This document shows positions 24,953 to 33,356 of a stretch of DNA of 64,000 nucleotides, piece after piece. Each line of letters opens with the position of its first letter. The first letter of the stretch is position 1. The stretch comes from Streptomyces qaidamensis. Lineage in GTDB: Bacteria; Actinomycetota; Actinomycetes; Streptomycetales; Streptomycetaceae. The translations under genes and the position numbers were made by a program. The stretch is from positions 4,712,001-4,776,000 of the forward strand of contig NZ_CP015098.1 in NCBI RefSeq assembly GCF_001611795.1, written 5' to 3'. The notes beneath the pieces were generated by a model that worked only from the letters and a program-made list of their open reading frames with translations, was not told where the DNA came from and searched no databases.

Positions 24953-25055
24953 GCCCCAAGTATCACCGACGGAATGTGATAAAGCGCCCGGAATGCCCTC
25001 TCGGTCATGGGCGGGCAGCCCCGGCCGCGCCGGGGCAGAAGCATTCGGCACGCGG

Positions 25056-25229
25056 ATGTCCGCGATGGTGGTGAACGGCAAGGGCCACAACGCCTGGCCG
25101 TACACGAACGTCCCGGTCGACATCGTCGGCTGGGCGGTGAAGAGCCGCTCCGGCCCGCAGTGGACCGACGACTCCGTCGGCATCTGCGCGGGCGTCCTCG
25201 ACGGCGGCGGCCACGTGGAGGCTGCGTGA
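25056..25229 (+). pseudogene. Possible fragment of a secreted-enzyme-like gene
   Basis: A 57-codon stretch with coding-like third-position GC: MSAMVVNGKGHNAWPYTNVP then VDIVGWAVKSRSGPQWTDDS and a short tail. It does not resemble its surroundings and has no ribosome-binding site or complete domain. It may be the C-terminal remnant of a lost gene. Not recognised. Confidence 0.3.
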
Positions 25230-25395
25230 CTTCTGGCGCCGTCTGAAGAGCCGCTACGGTTGGTGACCGAGCGGTGGGCGGGACAGGCGGCCCCGGCCCC
25301 CGTACCGCCCCCACGGCGTACGGTGGATATGCCGCGGGTATGTCACAACCGGTGGCCGAACCGGTCTCGCCGCCCCACCGCAGCAGGAGTCCTCG

Positions 25396-25809
25396 ATGAC
25401 GTCCGCCTCTTCGCCCCCGCCGTCCGTCCCCGCCCCGTCCGAGGTCCGGCTACGGATCGCGGACCAGGCGCGCCAAGGCCGCATGGCTCGCCGCATCGAC
25501 GGGGCGTGGTGGCCCCGCTCGTACGACCTGGCCGCCGAACTGCCCGGGCTGCTCGGCGGACTGCCGGGTGCCTGGGGCCGGATCAGCAGTGTCCTGGTCA
25601 ACGGGGACACCTGGCCGGAGTGCCCGGAGCGGATGGTCGTCGCGGGCCAGACGGTGCACGTGGGGCGCACGGACTCGCCGACCGCCCCGCACACCGTGTG
25701 CCTGCTCGCACCCGGCCGGGGGCGCTGGGACCTGCTGGTGGTGCCGCCCGCCACCGACGAGGCGGAGGCCCGCCGGGTCATGGAACGGGCCGTCACGCAG
25801 GGCGTCTGA
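25396..25809 (+). CDS. DUF5994 family protein
   Basis: 137 aa; ATG 25396 after CAGGAG. Contains RRIDGAWWPRSYDLAAELPG and the later GDTWPECPERM typical of DUF5994, a cytosolic family of unknown function confined mainly to Streptomyces and relatives. Convergent with, and 1 bp from, the DUF1304 gene. Confidence 0.8.
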   Translation: MTSASSPPPSVPAPSEVRLRIADQARQGRMARRIDGAWWPRSYDLAAELPGLLGGLPGAWGRISSVLVNGDTWPECPERMVVAGQTVHVGRTDSPTAPHTVCLLAPGRGRWDLLVVPPATDEAEARRVMERAVTQGV

Positions 25810-25810
25810 C

Positions 25811-26173
25811 TCAGCGCGCGAGCAGTACCAGGGCCAGGGCGGCCAGCGCCGGGACGGTCTGGACGAAGAGGATCTTCCTGCTCGCCGTCGCGGCGCCGTA
25901 GAGCCCCGCGACCGCCACGCACACCAGGAAGAAGACGGACACCTGGAAGCCCACCGGGTCGGACGCCACCGCGCCCCACGCCAGGCCGGCCGCGAGGAAC
26001 CCGTTGTAGAGCCCCTGGTTGGCCGCCAGGGCCTTTGTCGAGGCGGCGAACTCGGCACTGGTACCGAAGGCGGCCCGGGCCCGCGGCGAGGTCCACAGGA
26101 ACATCTCCAGCACCAGGATGTAGGCGTGGAGCGCGGCGAGGGCCAGTACCGCGATGGTGGCAAGCGTCGACAT
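25811..26173 (-). CDS. DUF1304 family membrane protein
   Basis: 120 aa, ATG 26173 (a GTG two codons upstream is possible). Four transmembrane helices; conserved HAYILVLEMFLW in helix 1, then ANQGLYNGFLAAGLAWG and VQTVPALAALALVL are family hallmarks. Function unknown. Confidence 0.85.
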   Translation of the reverse strand: MSTLATIAVLALAALHAYILVLEMFLWTSPRARAAFGTSAEFAASTKALAANQGLYNGFLAAGLAWGAVASDPVGFQVSVFFLVCVAVAGLYGAATASRKILFVQTVPALAALALVLLAR

Positions 26174-26388
26174 GCGCACATCATCACAGACCCCGCCGCC
26201 CCTCCATCCCCACTCGACCGCTCCTTGTCCGGGTGTTCCCGCCCGCCCGGCCCCGTTCGGGCCCGCCCCGGAGGCGGCACCGTCGCAGGGGTGGCAGATT
26301 GCGGCCAGAGGAAGGCCGGGTCCGGCCGTCGCGTCCCCGCGTGTGCCGCTCGGGAGCCGGGCCCGGTCTTCCCACCCCCAGTAGCCCG

Positions 26389-26558
26389 CCTGGGAGGGTG
26401 CTGAAGGTCTTGGCCGGGCTCCCGGCGCCTGACGCGCACGTCTGACGCGTTGCCGAAACGCCCTGGTGGCTCCGCCACGAGGACGCTCCGGCGCCTTGCA
26501 GCCGCACGCACCGGGCGCCGCTCGCTGATCCGGCCAAGGTCTTCAGCACCCTCCTAGG
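26389..26558. mobile_element. MITE-like inverted-repeat element inserted at the 3' end of tetR
   Basis: CCTGGGAGGGTGCTGAAG at 26389-26406 is matched on the opposite strand by CCTAGGAGGGTGCTGAAG at 26541-26558; imperfect pairing continues inward to GGCCGG, giving roughly 28-bp terminal inverted repeats. The core of about 115 bp is noncoding. The right end provides the TAG stop (26554-26556) of the TetR gene. No transposase inside, so it would be mobilised in trans, if at all. No clear target-site duplication seen. Confidence 0.55.
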
Positions 26559-27129
26559 GCGCGATGGCCTTGCGCAGGGTGTGCAGGCACAGGGTCAGGG
26601 CCGAGTGCTTGGGGGTGCCGGTGGTGCGGGTGTGCTCCCAGGCCGTGTACAGCAGGGCCCAGACCAGGTTGCGGACCCACTCCTCGTGGAGCTCGGCATC
26701 GATGCTGCCCTCCGCGTGACCGCGTCGGACCGTGTGCAGGAAGTGCAGGTCGGCGGGGGTTTCCTCGTCCCAGTCGGACCAGTTCGTCAACTGCGGCGTG
26801 TCGAACATCAGCGTGAGGCCGTCGCCGAGTTCGAAGTACTCCTGGCAGAGCCGCTCCAGCGCCTCGGCAGCCGGGCCGTCGTCGAGCCGGGCGCGCTCGG
26901 TCGCCGCCTCGACCTTGTCCAGGACGTCCGCGCTGATCGCGGCGAGCAGGTCGGACCGCTCGGGGAAGTAGCGGTGGACCGTCGTACGCCCCACACCCGC
27001 CGCCGTCGCGACGTCGCCGAGCGACGCGGTCGGGTCGCCGGCCAGCAGGGCGACGGCGGCGTCGACGATGGCGCGACGCGTGCGTGCCCGGGTTCCGCTC
27101 TCGGCCGCCACGGCCCGCTCCTCACCCAT
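26554..27129 (-). CDS. TetR family regulator
   Basis: 191 aa. N-terminal HTH of about 50 residues: TRRAIVDAAVALLAGDPTASLGDVATAAGVGRTTVHRYFPERSDLL in family order. The ligand domain is all-helical. Divergent from the ABC exporter at 27205 with a 7+7 bp palindrome between them, so it probably represses the exporter in the absence of a drug-like ligand. The last codon and stop lie within the inverted repeat of the element at 26389-26558, so the native C-terminus may have been replaced. Confidence 0.88.
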   Translation of the reverse strand: MGEERAVAAESGTRARTRRAIVDAAVALLAGDPTASLGDVATAAGVGRTTVHRYFPERSDLLAAISADVLDKVEAATERARLDDGPAAEALERLCQEYFELGDGLTLMFDTPQLTNWSDWDEETPADLHFLHTVRRGHAEGSIDAELHEEWVRNLVWALLYTAWEHTRTTGTPKHSALTLCLHTLRKAIAP

Positions 27130-27177
27130 GCCGCATACGGTAGCGCGCCTTCCAGGATGAAAATCGATTGACCCTTA

Positions 27178-27195
27178 TGGAACAGCGATGTTCCA
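27178..27195. promoter_or_regulatory. TetR operator palindrome
   Basis: TGGAACA-GCGA-TGTTCCA, a perfect 7+4+7 inverted repeat 10 bp before the exporter start and within the 75-bp divergent promoter region. It is the expected size for a TetR dimer site. Confidence 0.65.
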
Positions 27196-27204
27196 ATCGG
27201 CATC

Positions 27205-28989
27205 ATGACTGTTCCGGAAAGTGCGTCCCCCAAGCTGTCCGTCCCGCGGCTGCGGATCCTCTGGTCGTTCGCCCGGCCACACCGGCGCGCGCTGGTCCTG
27301 GCGCTCGTCCTCGCCCTGGTGGGCTCCGGAATGGGGCTGGCCACGCCGATGGTCACCAAGGGCGTGCTCGACGCGCTCGGCGGGTCCGGGTCCCTGCGCG
27401 GGCCGATCCTGGCCCTGCTCGTCCTGCTGGTCCTCGGCAGTGCCGTCATGTACTGGCAGTGGACGCTGCTGGGCGCGCTGGGGGAGCGCGTGGTGCTCGG
27501 GGCCCGCGAGTCGATGGTGCGGCGCTTGCTGCGGGCCACGGTCCCCGCCGTCACCCGGCGCCCGCCCGGCGAGCTGGTCACCCGTGTCACCTCCGACACG
27601 GTCCTGCTGCACCAGGCCGCCACCGGCGCCCCGGTCGGCCTGATCAACGCCGTGGTCATGCTCTTCGGGACGCTGACCCTCATGGGCGTCCTCGACCTGG
27701 TGCTGCTGGGGACGGTCGCGGCGGCCGTTGCGGTGGTCGGCGTCCTGTTCGCCGTCCTGATGCCCGGGATCGCGACCGCGCAGCAGCGCGCCCAGGACCA
27801 CCTCGGACGGCTCGGCGGCAACCTGGAGGGGGCGCTGCGCGCGATCCGGACGGTGAAGGCCGGCCGGGCCGAGGACCGCACGGCCGAGCGCATCGTGGCC
27901 GACGCCCGCATCTCCGCCGAGCACGGCGTCCGTGCCGTCCGCCGCGAGGCCCTGGCCTGGACGATCGCGGTCGCCGGCATCCAGTTCGCGATCATCCTCG
28001 TGCTGGGCGTGGGCGCCTGGCGGGTCTCCGAGGGAGCCCTGGAGGTCTCCAGCCTCATCGCGTTCCTGCTCTACGCCTTCGGCCTGATGGACCCGGTCAG
28101 CGAACTCAGCCAGAACATCACGGCGCTCCAGTCGGGGATCGCCGCCGCGGAGCGGATCCGGGAGACCGACGCCCTGGAGTCGGAGGGACCGGCCGGGGCC
28201 CACGTTCGCGGACCCGCGCCGACGCGTGCGGCGGTCGCCGAGGACACCCCCGTACTGGAGCTGCGGGACGTCAGCGCGGCCTACGGCCCCGGCGCCGACC
28301 CCGCGGTGCGCGGCGTCTCCCTGGTGATCCCCCGGCACGGGCACACGGCGATCGTCGGACCCTCGGGCGCGGGCAAGACGACCCTGTTCTCCCTGGTTCT
28401 GCGCTTCCTGGAACCGACCGGCGGCGAACTGCTCCTGGACGGCCGTCCGTATCGCGACCACTCCCACGACGAGATCCGGTCGCGCCTGGCGTACGTCGAA
28501 CAGGACACCCCCGTCGTGCCCGGGACGATCCGCGACAACCTGCTGCTGGCCCGCCCCGGCGCGACCGACGAGGAACTGCGGCGCGTTCTGCGCGAGGTGC
28601 GGCTGGCCGAGAGGGTCGACGCCCTGGACGAGGGGCTCGACACGCCCCTGTCCGGCGCGGCGGTCTCCGGCGGTGAGCGGCAGCGCATCGCCCTGGCCCG
28701 GGCCCTGCTGCGCACTCCGGACGTGCTGCTCCTGGATGAGGCGACGGCCCAGCTCGACGGGCTGACCGAGGCCGCCGTGCAGACCTGCGTGCGCGCCCGC
28801 GCGGCGGCCGGCGCGGTCGTCACCATCGCCCACCGGCTGTCGACCGTGATCGACGCCGACACCATCGTGGTGATGGAGGCCGGCCGGGTCCGTGCCCGCG
28901 GCGGCCATGCGGAACTGCTCGCGACGGACGCGCTGTACCGAGAGCTGGTGGAGGCACTGCGCATCACGGCGGACCCGCAGGCGGCGTGA
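27205..28989 (+). CDS. ABC exporter (fused permease-ATPase half transporter)
   Basis: 594 aa. Six transmembrane helices in residues about 20-300 (type IV exporter fold) and an ATPase domain with Walker A GPSGAGKTT, Q-loop YVEQDTP, signature VSGGERQRIALARALL, Walker B VLLLDEA and H-loop IAHRLS. Works as a homodimer to export lipophilic compounds or peptides. A short insertion (SEGPAGAHVRGPAPTRAAVAE in part) links the domains. Presumed repressed by the divergent TetR protein. Confidence 0.92.
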   Translation: MTVPESASPKLSVPRLRILWSFARPHRRALVLALVLALVGSGMGLATPMVTKGVLDALGGSGSLRGPILALLVLLVLGSAVMYWQWTLLGALGERVVLGARESMVRRLLRATVPAVTRRPPGELVTRVTSDTVLLHQAATGAPVGLINAVVMLFGTLTLMGVLDLVLLGTVAAAVAVVGVLFAVLMPGIATAQQRAQDHLGRLGGNLEGALRAIRTVKAGRAEDRTAERIVADARISAEHGVRAVRREALAWTIAVAGIQFAIILVLGVGAWRVSEGALEVSSLIAFLLYAFGLMDPVSELSQNITALQSGIAAAERIRETDALESEGPAGAHVRGPAPTRAAVAEDTPVLELRDVSAAYGPGADPAVRGVSLVIPRHGHTAIVGPSGAGKTTLFSLVLRFLEPTGGELLLDGRPYRDHSHDEIRSRLAYVEQDTPVVPGTIRDNLLLARPGATDEELRRVLREVRLAERVDALDEGLDTPLSGAAVSGGERQRIALARALLRTPDVLLLDEATAQLDGLTEAAVQTCVRARAAAGAVVTIAHRLSTVIDADTIVVMEAGRVRARGGHAELLATDALYRELVEALRITADPQAA

Positions 28990-29135
28990 CGGTGTGTCAG
29001 CGGACGACGGCCGGTTTTCGATCATCCCTCGGAAGGATGTAAGGGCCGTTCGCCGCCCAAGACGATGATCCCGACCTGTTCGAACACACGCCGTCGAAAA
29101 GCGACGTACTCGAACACCACGGAAGGGACAAGCAG

Positions 29136-30392
29136 TTGCGCATAGCCCGGCTCCTCGGAACCGTTCTGGGCACCACCTTGCTGACGGCCACCGCCGTGCT
29201 GACGGCCCCCGCGCACGCCGGCACGGCCGCCGTCCGGGACACCGCCACCCTGGACAGACCCGCGCTGCGCGACTCGCTGGACGCCGTCCACGAGGCGGGC
29301 ATGTACGGCGTCTTCTCGTCCGTCCGGGACGGCGGCGAGCGGTGGACCGGCGCCTCGGGTGTGGCCGACGTGGCCACCGGACGGCCCGTCACACCGGGCA
29401 TGCGCCAGCGGGTGGGCAGTATCAGCAAGACCTTCACCGCCGTGGGTGTGATGCAGCAGGTGGAGCGGGGCCGGATCCGGCTCGACGCGCCCGTCGGCGA
29501 CTACCTCCCGGAGCTGATACCCGGGGAGCGCGGCCGGGAGATCACCGTCCGCATGCTCCTGAACCACACCAGCGGCATCGGCGACCACGTCCTGAGTGCC
29601 TTCCCCTCCCTCCTGCAGGGCTCGGCGGAGAGCCTCGAAGAGGAACGCTTCCGCTCCCTACGCCCCGCGGAACTGGTCAGGATGGGCCTCGCGGCCCCCG
29701 CGACCGGACGCCCCGGTTCGGTGCCCGGCTCGTACTCCAACACCAACTACGTCATCGCCGGACTGCTGTTGGAGAAGGTCACCGGCCAGAAGGCCGGCGC
29801 CTACCTCACCCGTCACGTCATCGACCGGGCCGGGCTGCGCCACACGTACCTGCCGCGCTCCCCGTACATCAAGGGCCCGCACCCGCGGATGTACGAGTCG
29901 TGGTTCGGCCTGCTCGACCCGCCCCGCGACTTCAGCGTCTACGACATGTCCTGGGTGTCCACCGCGGGCTCGGTCGTCTCCACCACCGACGACCTGAACC
30001 GCTTCTACCGCTCCCTGCTCGGCGGGAAGCTGGTCGGCAAGGCCTCCCTCGACGAGATGACACGCACGGTCCCCGTCTCCGGCCTGGACTACGGCCTCGG
30101 CATCTACTCCCTCGAACTGCCCGGCTGCGGCCGCTTCTGGGGCCACGACGGCGCGGTGTTCGGCGCCGGCACGATCGCGCTGTCCAGCCGTGACGGCAAG
30201 CGCCAGGTCGCCCTGGCCCAGAACCTGATGAAGTACCAGGAGCTGGACGAGAACGGCCGTCCGAAGCTGCACCCGATCGACGAGGCCATCGCCGCGCATG
30301 TCCTCCGCGCGCTCTGTCCCGAGGTTCCCGCGTCCGGAATCAACCGTTCTCGGTTGACCGAGAGCCTCAGGTTTGATCAGCTGTCCCACTAG
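29136..30392 (+). CDS. Secreted serine beta-lactamase-like hydrolase (class C/DD-peptidase family)
   Basis: 418 aa; TTG start 7 nt after GGAAGGGA. Signal peptide ending APAHA. Active-site motifs: Ser95-x-x-Lys98 (SISK), Tyr200-x-Asn202 (YSN) and H337-D-G339 (HDG, equivalent of KTG). LLNHTSGIGDH is a typical family segment. Length is usual for Streptomyces DD-carboxypeptidase/esterase-like proteins. Probable action is on peptidoglycan or an ester outside the cell. Confidence 0.9.
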   Translation: MRIARLLGTVLGTTLLTATAVLTAPAHAGTAAVRDTATLDRPALRDSLDAVHEAGMYGVFSSVRDGGERWTGASGVADVATGRPVTPGMRQRVGSISKTFTAVGVMQQVERGRIRLDAPVGDYLPELIPGERGREITVRMLLNHTSGIGDHVLSAFPSLLQGSAESLEEERFRSLRPAELVRMGLAAPATGRPGSVPGSYSNTNYVIAGLLLEKVTGQKAGAYLTRHVIDRAGLRHTYLPRSPYIKGPHPRMYESWFGLLDPPRDFSVYDMSWVSTAGSVVSTTDDLNRFYRSLLGGKLVGKASLDEMTRTVPVSGLDYGLGIYSLELPGCGRFWGHDGAVFGAGTIALSSRDGKRQVALAQNLMKYQELDENGRPKLHPIDEAIAAHVLRALCPEVPASGINRSRLTESLRFDQLSH

Positions 30393-30465
30393 TCATGTTC
30401 GATTTTGATCGAGCACTTCATGGCTCCCTGGGGGGGAGCTTGTGACGAGTTGGGGAGTTTCCTTG

Positions 30466-32391
30466 ATGCATCACGGTTCCGCCGTGCCGCGCCGCGCCGG
30501 ATTCCGGCGCGGCGCCGCGGCCCTGACCTTCGTGGCGCTGACCGCCGGCACCGCCCTGACGGGTGCGCCGGCCGCGACGGCCGCCGGCAGCGCGGCGCTC
30601 GCCGGGAAGGCGTGCACACCGACGGAGGGCTTCTCCGGCTGCCGGCTCTTCGATCCGACGACGGCGAAGCAGGAGTTCACGGTGCCGTCCGGCGTGACCG
30701 GCCTGGACGTACGGGCCTGGGGAGAGGGCGGCGGCGGCAACTCCATGGCGAGCGGCGGTGCGGGCGGCTTCGTCGCCGGCACCCTGAAGGTCAGCCCCGG
30801 AGAGGCGCTGAGCATCGCCGTCGCGGGGCTGAACGCCGGTGACGCCCCCGGCGGCAAGGGCGGCAGCAACGGCGCCGACCGCGGCGGCAACAGCAGCGCC
30901 ATCCGCACCAGCGGCGGCTCCGCACTGGTCGTCGCCGGTGGCGGTGGCGGCGGGGGCGGCGACATCGCCACCGGCCAGGCGGGCGCCGCCGGTGGCGAGT
31001 CCGGCCAGGACGCCTCGGAGAAGGACCGCGGCGGCAAGGGTGCCATAGGCGCCCAGGGCGGTGCGGGCACCGGCAACGGCGCCGCGGGCGCCGACCACGC
31101 CAAGGGCGGGGCCGGCGGGGCCGGCGGCGCGGGCCGCTACGGCGGTGGCGGCGGCGGGGCCGGCTACGCGGGCGGTGGCGGCGGCACGGGTGCCGAGACC
31201 GGCTCCTCGACCGGCAACAACCCCACCACCGGCAGCGGTGGCGGCGGCTCCAGCTACGCCGAACCGGCCCGGGTGGACAACGCCCGGCTCGTCGTCGGCA
31301 GCGGCACCAAGGCACCGGAGAAGAACGACCCGTTCTGGGCCCCCTCCGACAACCCGGTCGACTCCGGTGTGGCCGAGGGCGGCGCCAACGCGCCCGGCGG
31401 CCCCGGCCGGATCGTCCTGCAGTGGCAGGGGCTGCCCGTCGACCGTCTGAACCAGGTCACCGGCACGGACGTGACGACCCAGCCGGGCACCGACGTCAAA
31501 CCGCTGGCCGTGGTGGCGCAGGGCAAGGACGGCAAGCCGGTCGCGGACGCGTCCGTGACGTACACCATCGAGGATCCGGACGGCCTGAAGCCGCTCTTTT
31601 ACCTCACCGGCGGCCCCGACGACGACAAGACGGTCGTGGCGACCGACGCGCAGGGCCGTGCGCCGTCCCCGTGGATCGGCCTGGGCAGCCGCAAGGAGGG
31701 GTCGTTCACCGTCCGGGCGAAGACCCTCGGCGCGTCGACGGCCTTCACCGTGCGGGTCAAGGAGTCCCCGTACGTCGTGAGCGCCTACGGCGGCGACAAG
31801 CAGAAGGCCGAGCAGGGGCAGGACTTCGCCGACGCGCTGGTCGCCCGGGTGATCAAGGCGGGCACGACCGCACCGGCCGGCACCGAGGTGGAGTTCCGCG
31901 TCGAGGACACCGCCGAGGACGCTCCCCGCTTCGAGGGCGAGGACCGGGTGGTCCGCGTGAAGACCGACGAGTCGGGCGAGGCGACGGCCCCGGCCCTGAC
32001 CGCCGGTGAGGGCACGGGCACGTACACCGTGGCCGCCTCGGTCGGTGACGCCATGACCCAGTTCGCGGTCGAGGTCGTCCCCGGCGACGGCTCGCAGGAG
32101 CCCGGCTCCGGCGAGGAGTCCGGTTCCCCGTCCCCGAGCCCCACGGCCGACCCGAGCCCGTCCGCCGAGCCGAGCCCGTCGACCAGTGACGGCACTTCGG
32201 GCACGACCGGCGGCGACGGCACCTCGACCACGGGCGGCACGTCGACGAACCTCGACGGCGGCAGCCTCGCCTCCACCGGCGCGGGCGGCATCGGCCTGCT
32301 CCTCGCGGCGGCCGCGGGCCTGGCCGCGGTGGGCTTCGCCGCGTTCCGCCTCGCCCCGCGCCTGAAGCTCCGGTCGCGCGACGACGGCTGA
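30466..32391 (+). CDS. Sortase-anchored glycine-rich surface protein (LASTG)
   Basis: 641 aa from ATG 30466 (GGGGAG upstream; GTG 30442 also possible). Long signal peptide ending ATAAG; a glycine-rich domain of about 230 residues (GGGGG runs, resembling glycine-rich receptor-like/fibre domains), one or two Ig-like domains (DVKPLAVVAQGKDGKPVADASVTY; ESPYVVSAYGGDKQKAEQG), a Ser/Pro/Thr wall-spanning region, then LASTG, a hydrophobic helix and basic tail. LAxTG suggests a class E sortase. Probably a structural or adhesive wall protein. Confidence 0.85.
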   Translation: MHHGSAVPRRAGFRRGAAALTFVALTAGTALTGAPAATAAGSAALAGKACTPTEGFSGCRLFDPTTAKQEFTVPSGVTGLDVRAWGEGGGGNSMASGGAGGFVAGTLKVSPGEALSIAVAGLNAGDAPGGKGGSNGADRGGNSSAIRTSGGSALVVAGGGGGGGGDIATGQAGAAGGESGQDASEKDRGGKGAIGAQGGAGTGNGAAGADHAKGGAGGAGGAGRYGGGGGGAGYAGGGGGTGAETGSSTGNNPTTGSGGGGSSYAEPARVDNARLVVGSGTKAPEKNDPFWAPSDNPVDSGVAEGGANAPGGPGRIVLQWQGLPVDRLNQVTGTDVTTQPGTDVKPLAVVAQGKDGKPVADASVTYTIEDPDGLKPLFYLTGGPDDDKTVVATDAQGRAPSPWIGLGSRKEGSFTVRAKTLGASTAFTVRVKESPYVVSAYGGDKQKAEQGQDFADALVARVIKAGTTAPAGTEVEFRVEDTAEDAPRFEGEDRVVRVKTDESGEATAPALTAGEGTGTYTVAASVGDAMTQFAVEVVPGDGSQEPGSGEESGSPSPSPTADPSPSAEPSPSTSDGTSGTTGGDGTSTTGGTSTNLDGGSLASTGAGGIGLLLAAAAGLAAVGFAAFRLAPRLKLRSRDDG

Positions 32392-32400
32392 CGCCCGGCC

Positions 32401-32445
32401 ACGGAGACTGCCCGGCCCCGGCTTGCGGGGGCGGGCAGTCTCCGT
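32401..32445 (+). terminator. Rho-independent terminator
   Basis: ACGGAGACTGCCCG at 32401-32414 pairs with its complement at 32432-32445, the GC stem continuing inward (CCCC/GGGG); followed by CTCGTTTTG. It ends the surface-protein transcript. Confidence 0.85.
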
Positions 32446-32545
32446 CTCGTTTTGCGGAACCTTTGCTCGTGGGCCGGGCGTTGGAAGGGTGTGCGCGCGT
32501 GAGCGGGTGCGCCAGGTGATGCCGACTAGTACCGAGGTGACCTCA

Positions 32546-33097
32546 ATGGCAGTGTGGGACCGGCTCAAGGACCAGGCCAAGGCTCTCCAGCAGAATCAGG
32601 GCGGCCGGGGTGCGACGACCGGTGGGCACAGCGGCGGGGCCAGGCCCGGCGGCGGCAGCAAGTCCCAGCTCGTCGGTCTGCTGAAGACGCAGCTCGGGTC
32701 GCTGAAGAACGAGCTGAAGAGCGGTGCCTACCGGGACGCGAGCATGGCGATGTGCGCCCTGGTCGCGGCGGCCGACGGGCAGGTGGATCCGGCCGAGCGC
32801 CAGCAGGTCGAGTCGATGATCCTCAGCAACGACGTGCTGCAGAACTTCCCGCCGGAGCAGCTGCGCACGCGTTTCAACAAGCATGTGGACCAGCTGACGT
32901 CCAACTTCCAGTACGGCAAGACCGAGGCGATGCAGGAGATCGCCAAGGCCGCCAAGAAGCCCACCGAGGCCAGGGCCGTGATCCAGACAGGCATGGTCAT
33001 CGCCGGTGCCGACGGCCACTTCTCCCAGGCCGAGGCGACGGTCCTGCGCGAGGCCTGTGCGGCGCTGGGGGTGTCCCCGGCCGAATTCCAGCTCTGA
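32546..33097 (+). CDS. TerB-like tellurite resistance family protein
   Basis: 183 aa; ATG 32546 after GAGGTG. A flexible Gly/Gln-rich segment (20-40) precedes an all-helical TerB domain of about 125 residues: AMCALVAAADGQVDPAERQQVESMI and VIAGADGHFSQAEATVLREACAALG contain the paired Asp/Glu metal-binding helices. Family role is stress or membrane-associated metal sensing; no other ter genes are nearby. Confidence 0.88.
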   Translation: MAVWDRLKDQAKALQQNQGGRGATTGGHSGGARPGGGSKSQLVGLLKTQLGSLKNELKSGAYRDASMAMCALVAAADGQVDPAERQQVESMILSNDVLQNFPPEQLRTRFNKHVDQLTSNFQYGKTEAMQEIAKAAKKPTEARAVIQTGMVIAGADGHFSQAEATVLREACAALGVSPAEFQL

Positions 33098-33356
33098 TCG
33101 GTGAGCCGGGCGACCGACGCCCTGCCGCTCGGGGAGCGCGCAGGGCGTCCACGGCCGGGAGGGCACCGTGCCGATGACCGCGCCGTCCCCGGGAGGGCGC
33201 CACGGGCGGCGGCTCCGCCGTCCGGTCGTCCGCCGTCCGGTGGTCCGCGGTCTGCTCGCCGCCGTCCCGGGCGGCTCCGCCCGAGGCAGCACGCGCAGCA
33301 CCGCGCGTGGCAGGCCCGAGACCTGCGCCCAGGTCCGCCGTGAAGGAGCCCGCCGT

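Noticed and set aside
30450..32400. Long antisense frames over the glycine-rich surface protein
   Set aside because: Low-complexity shadows of GGC/GGT runs; no start signals.
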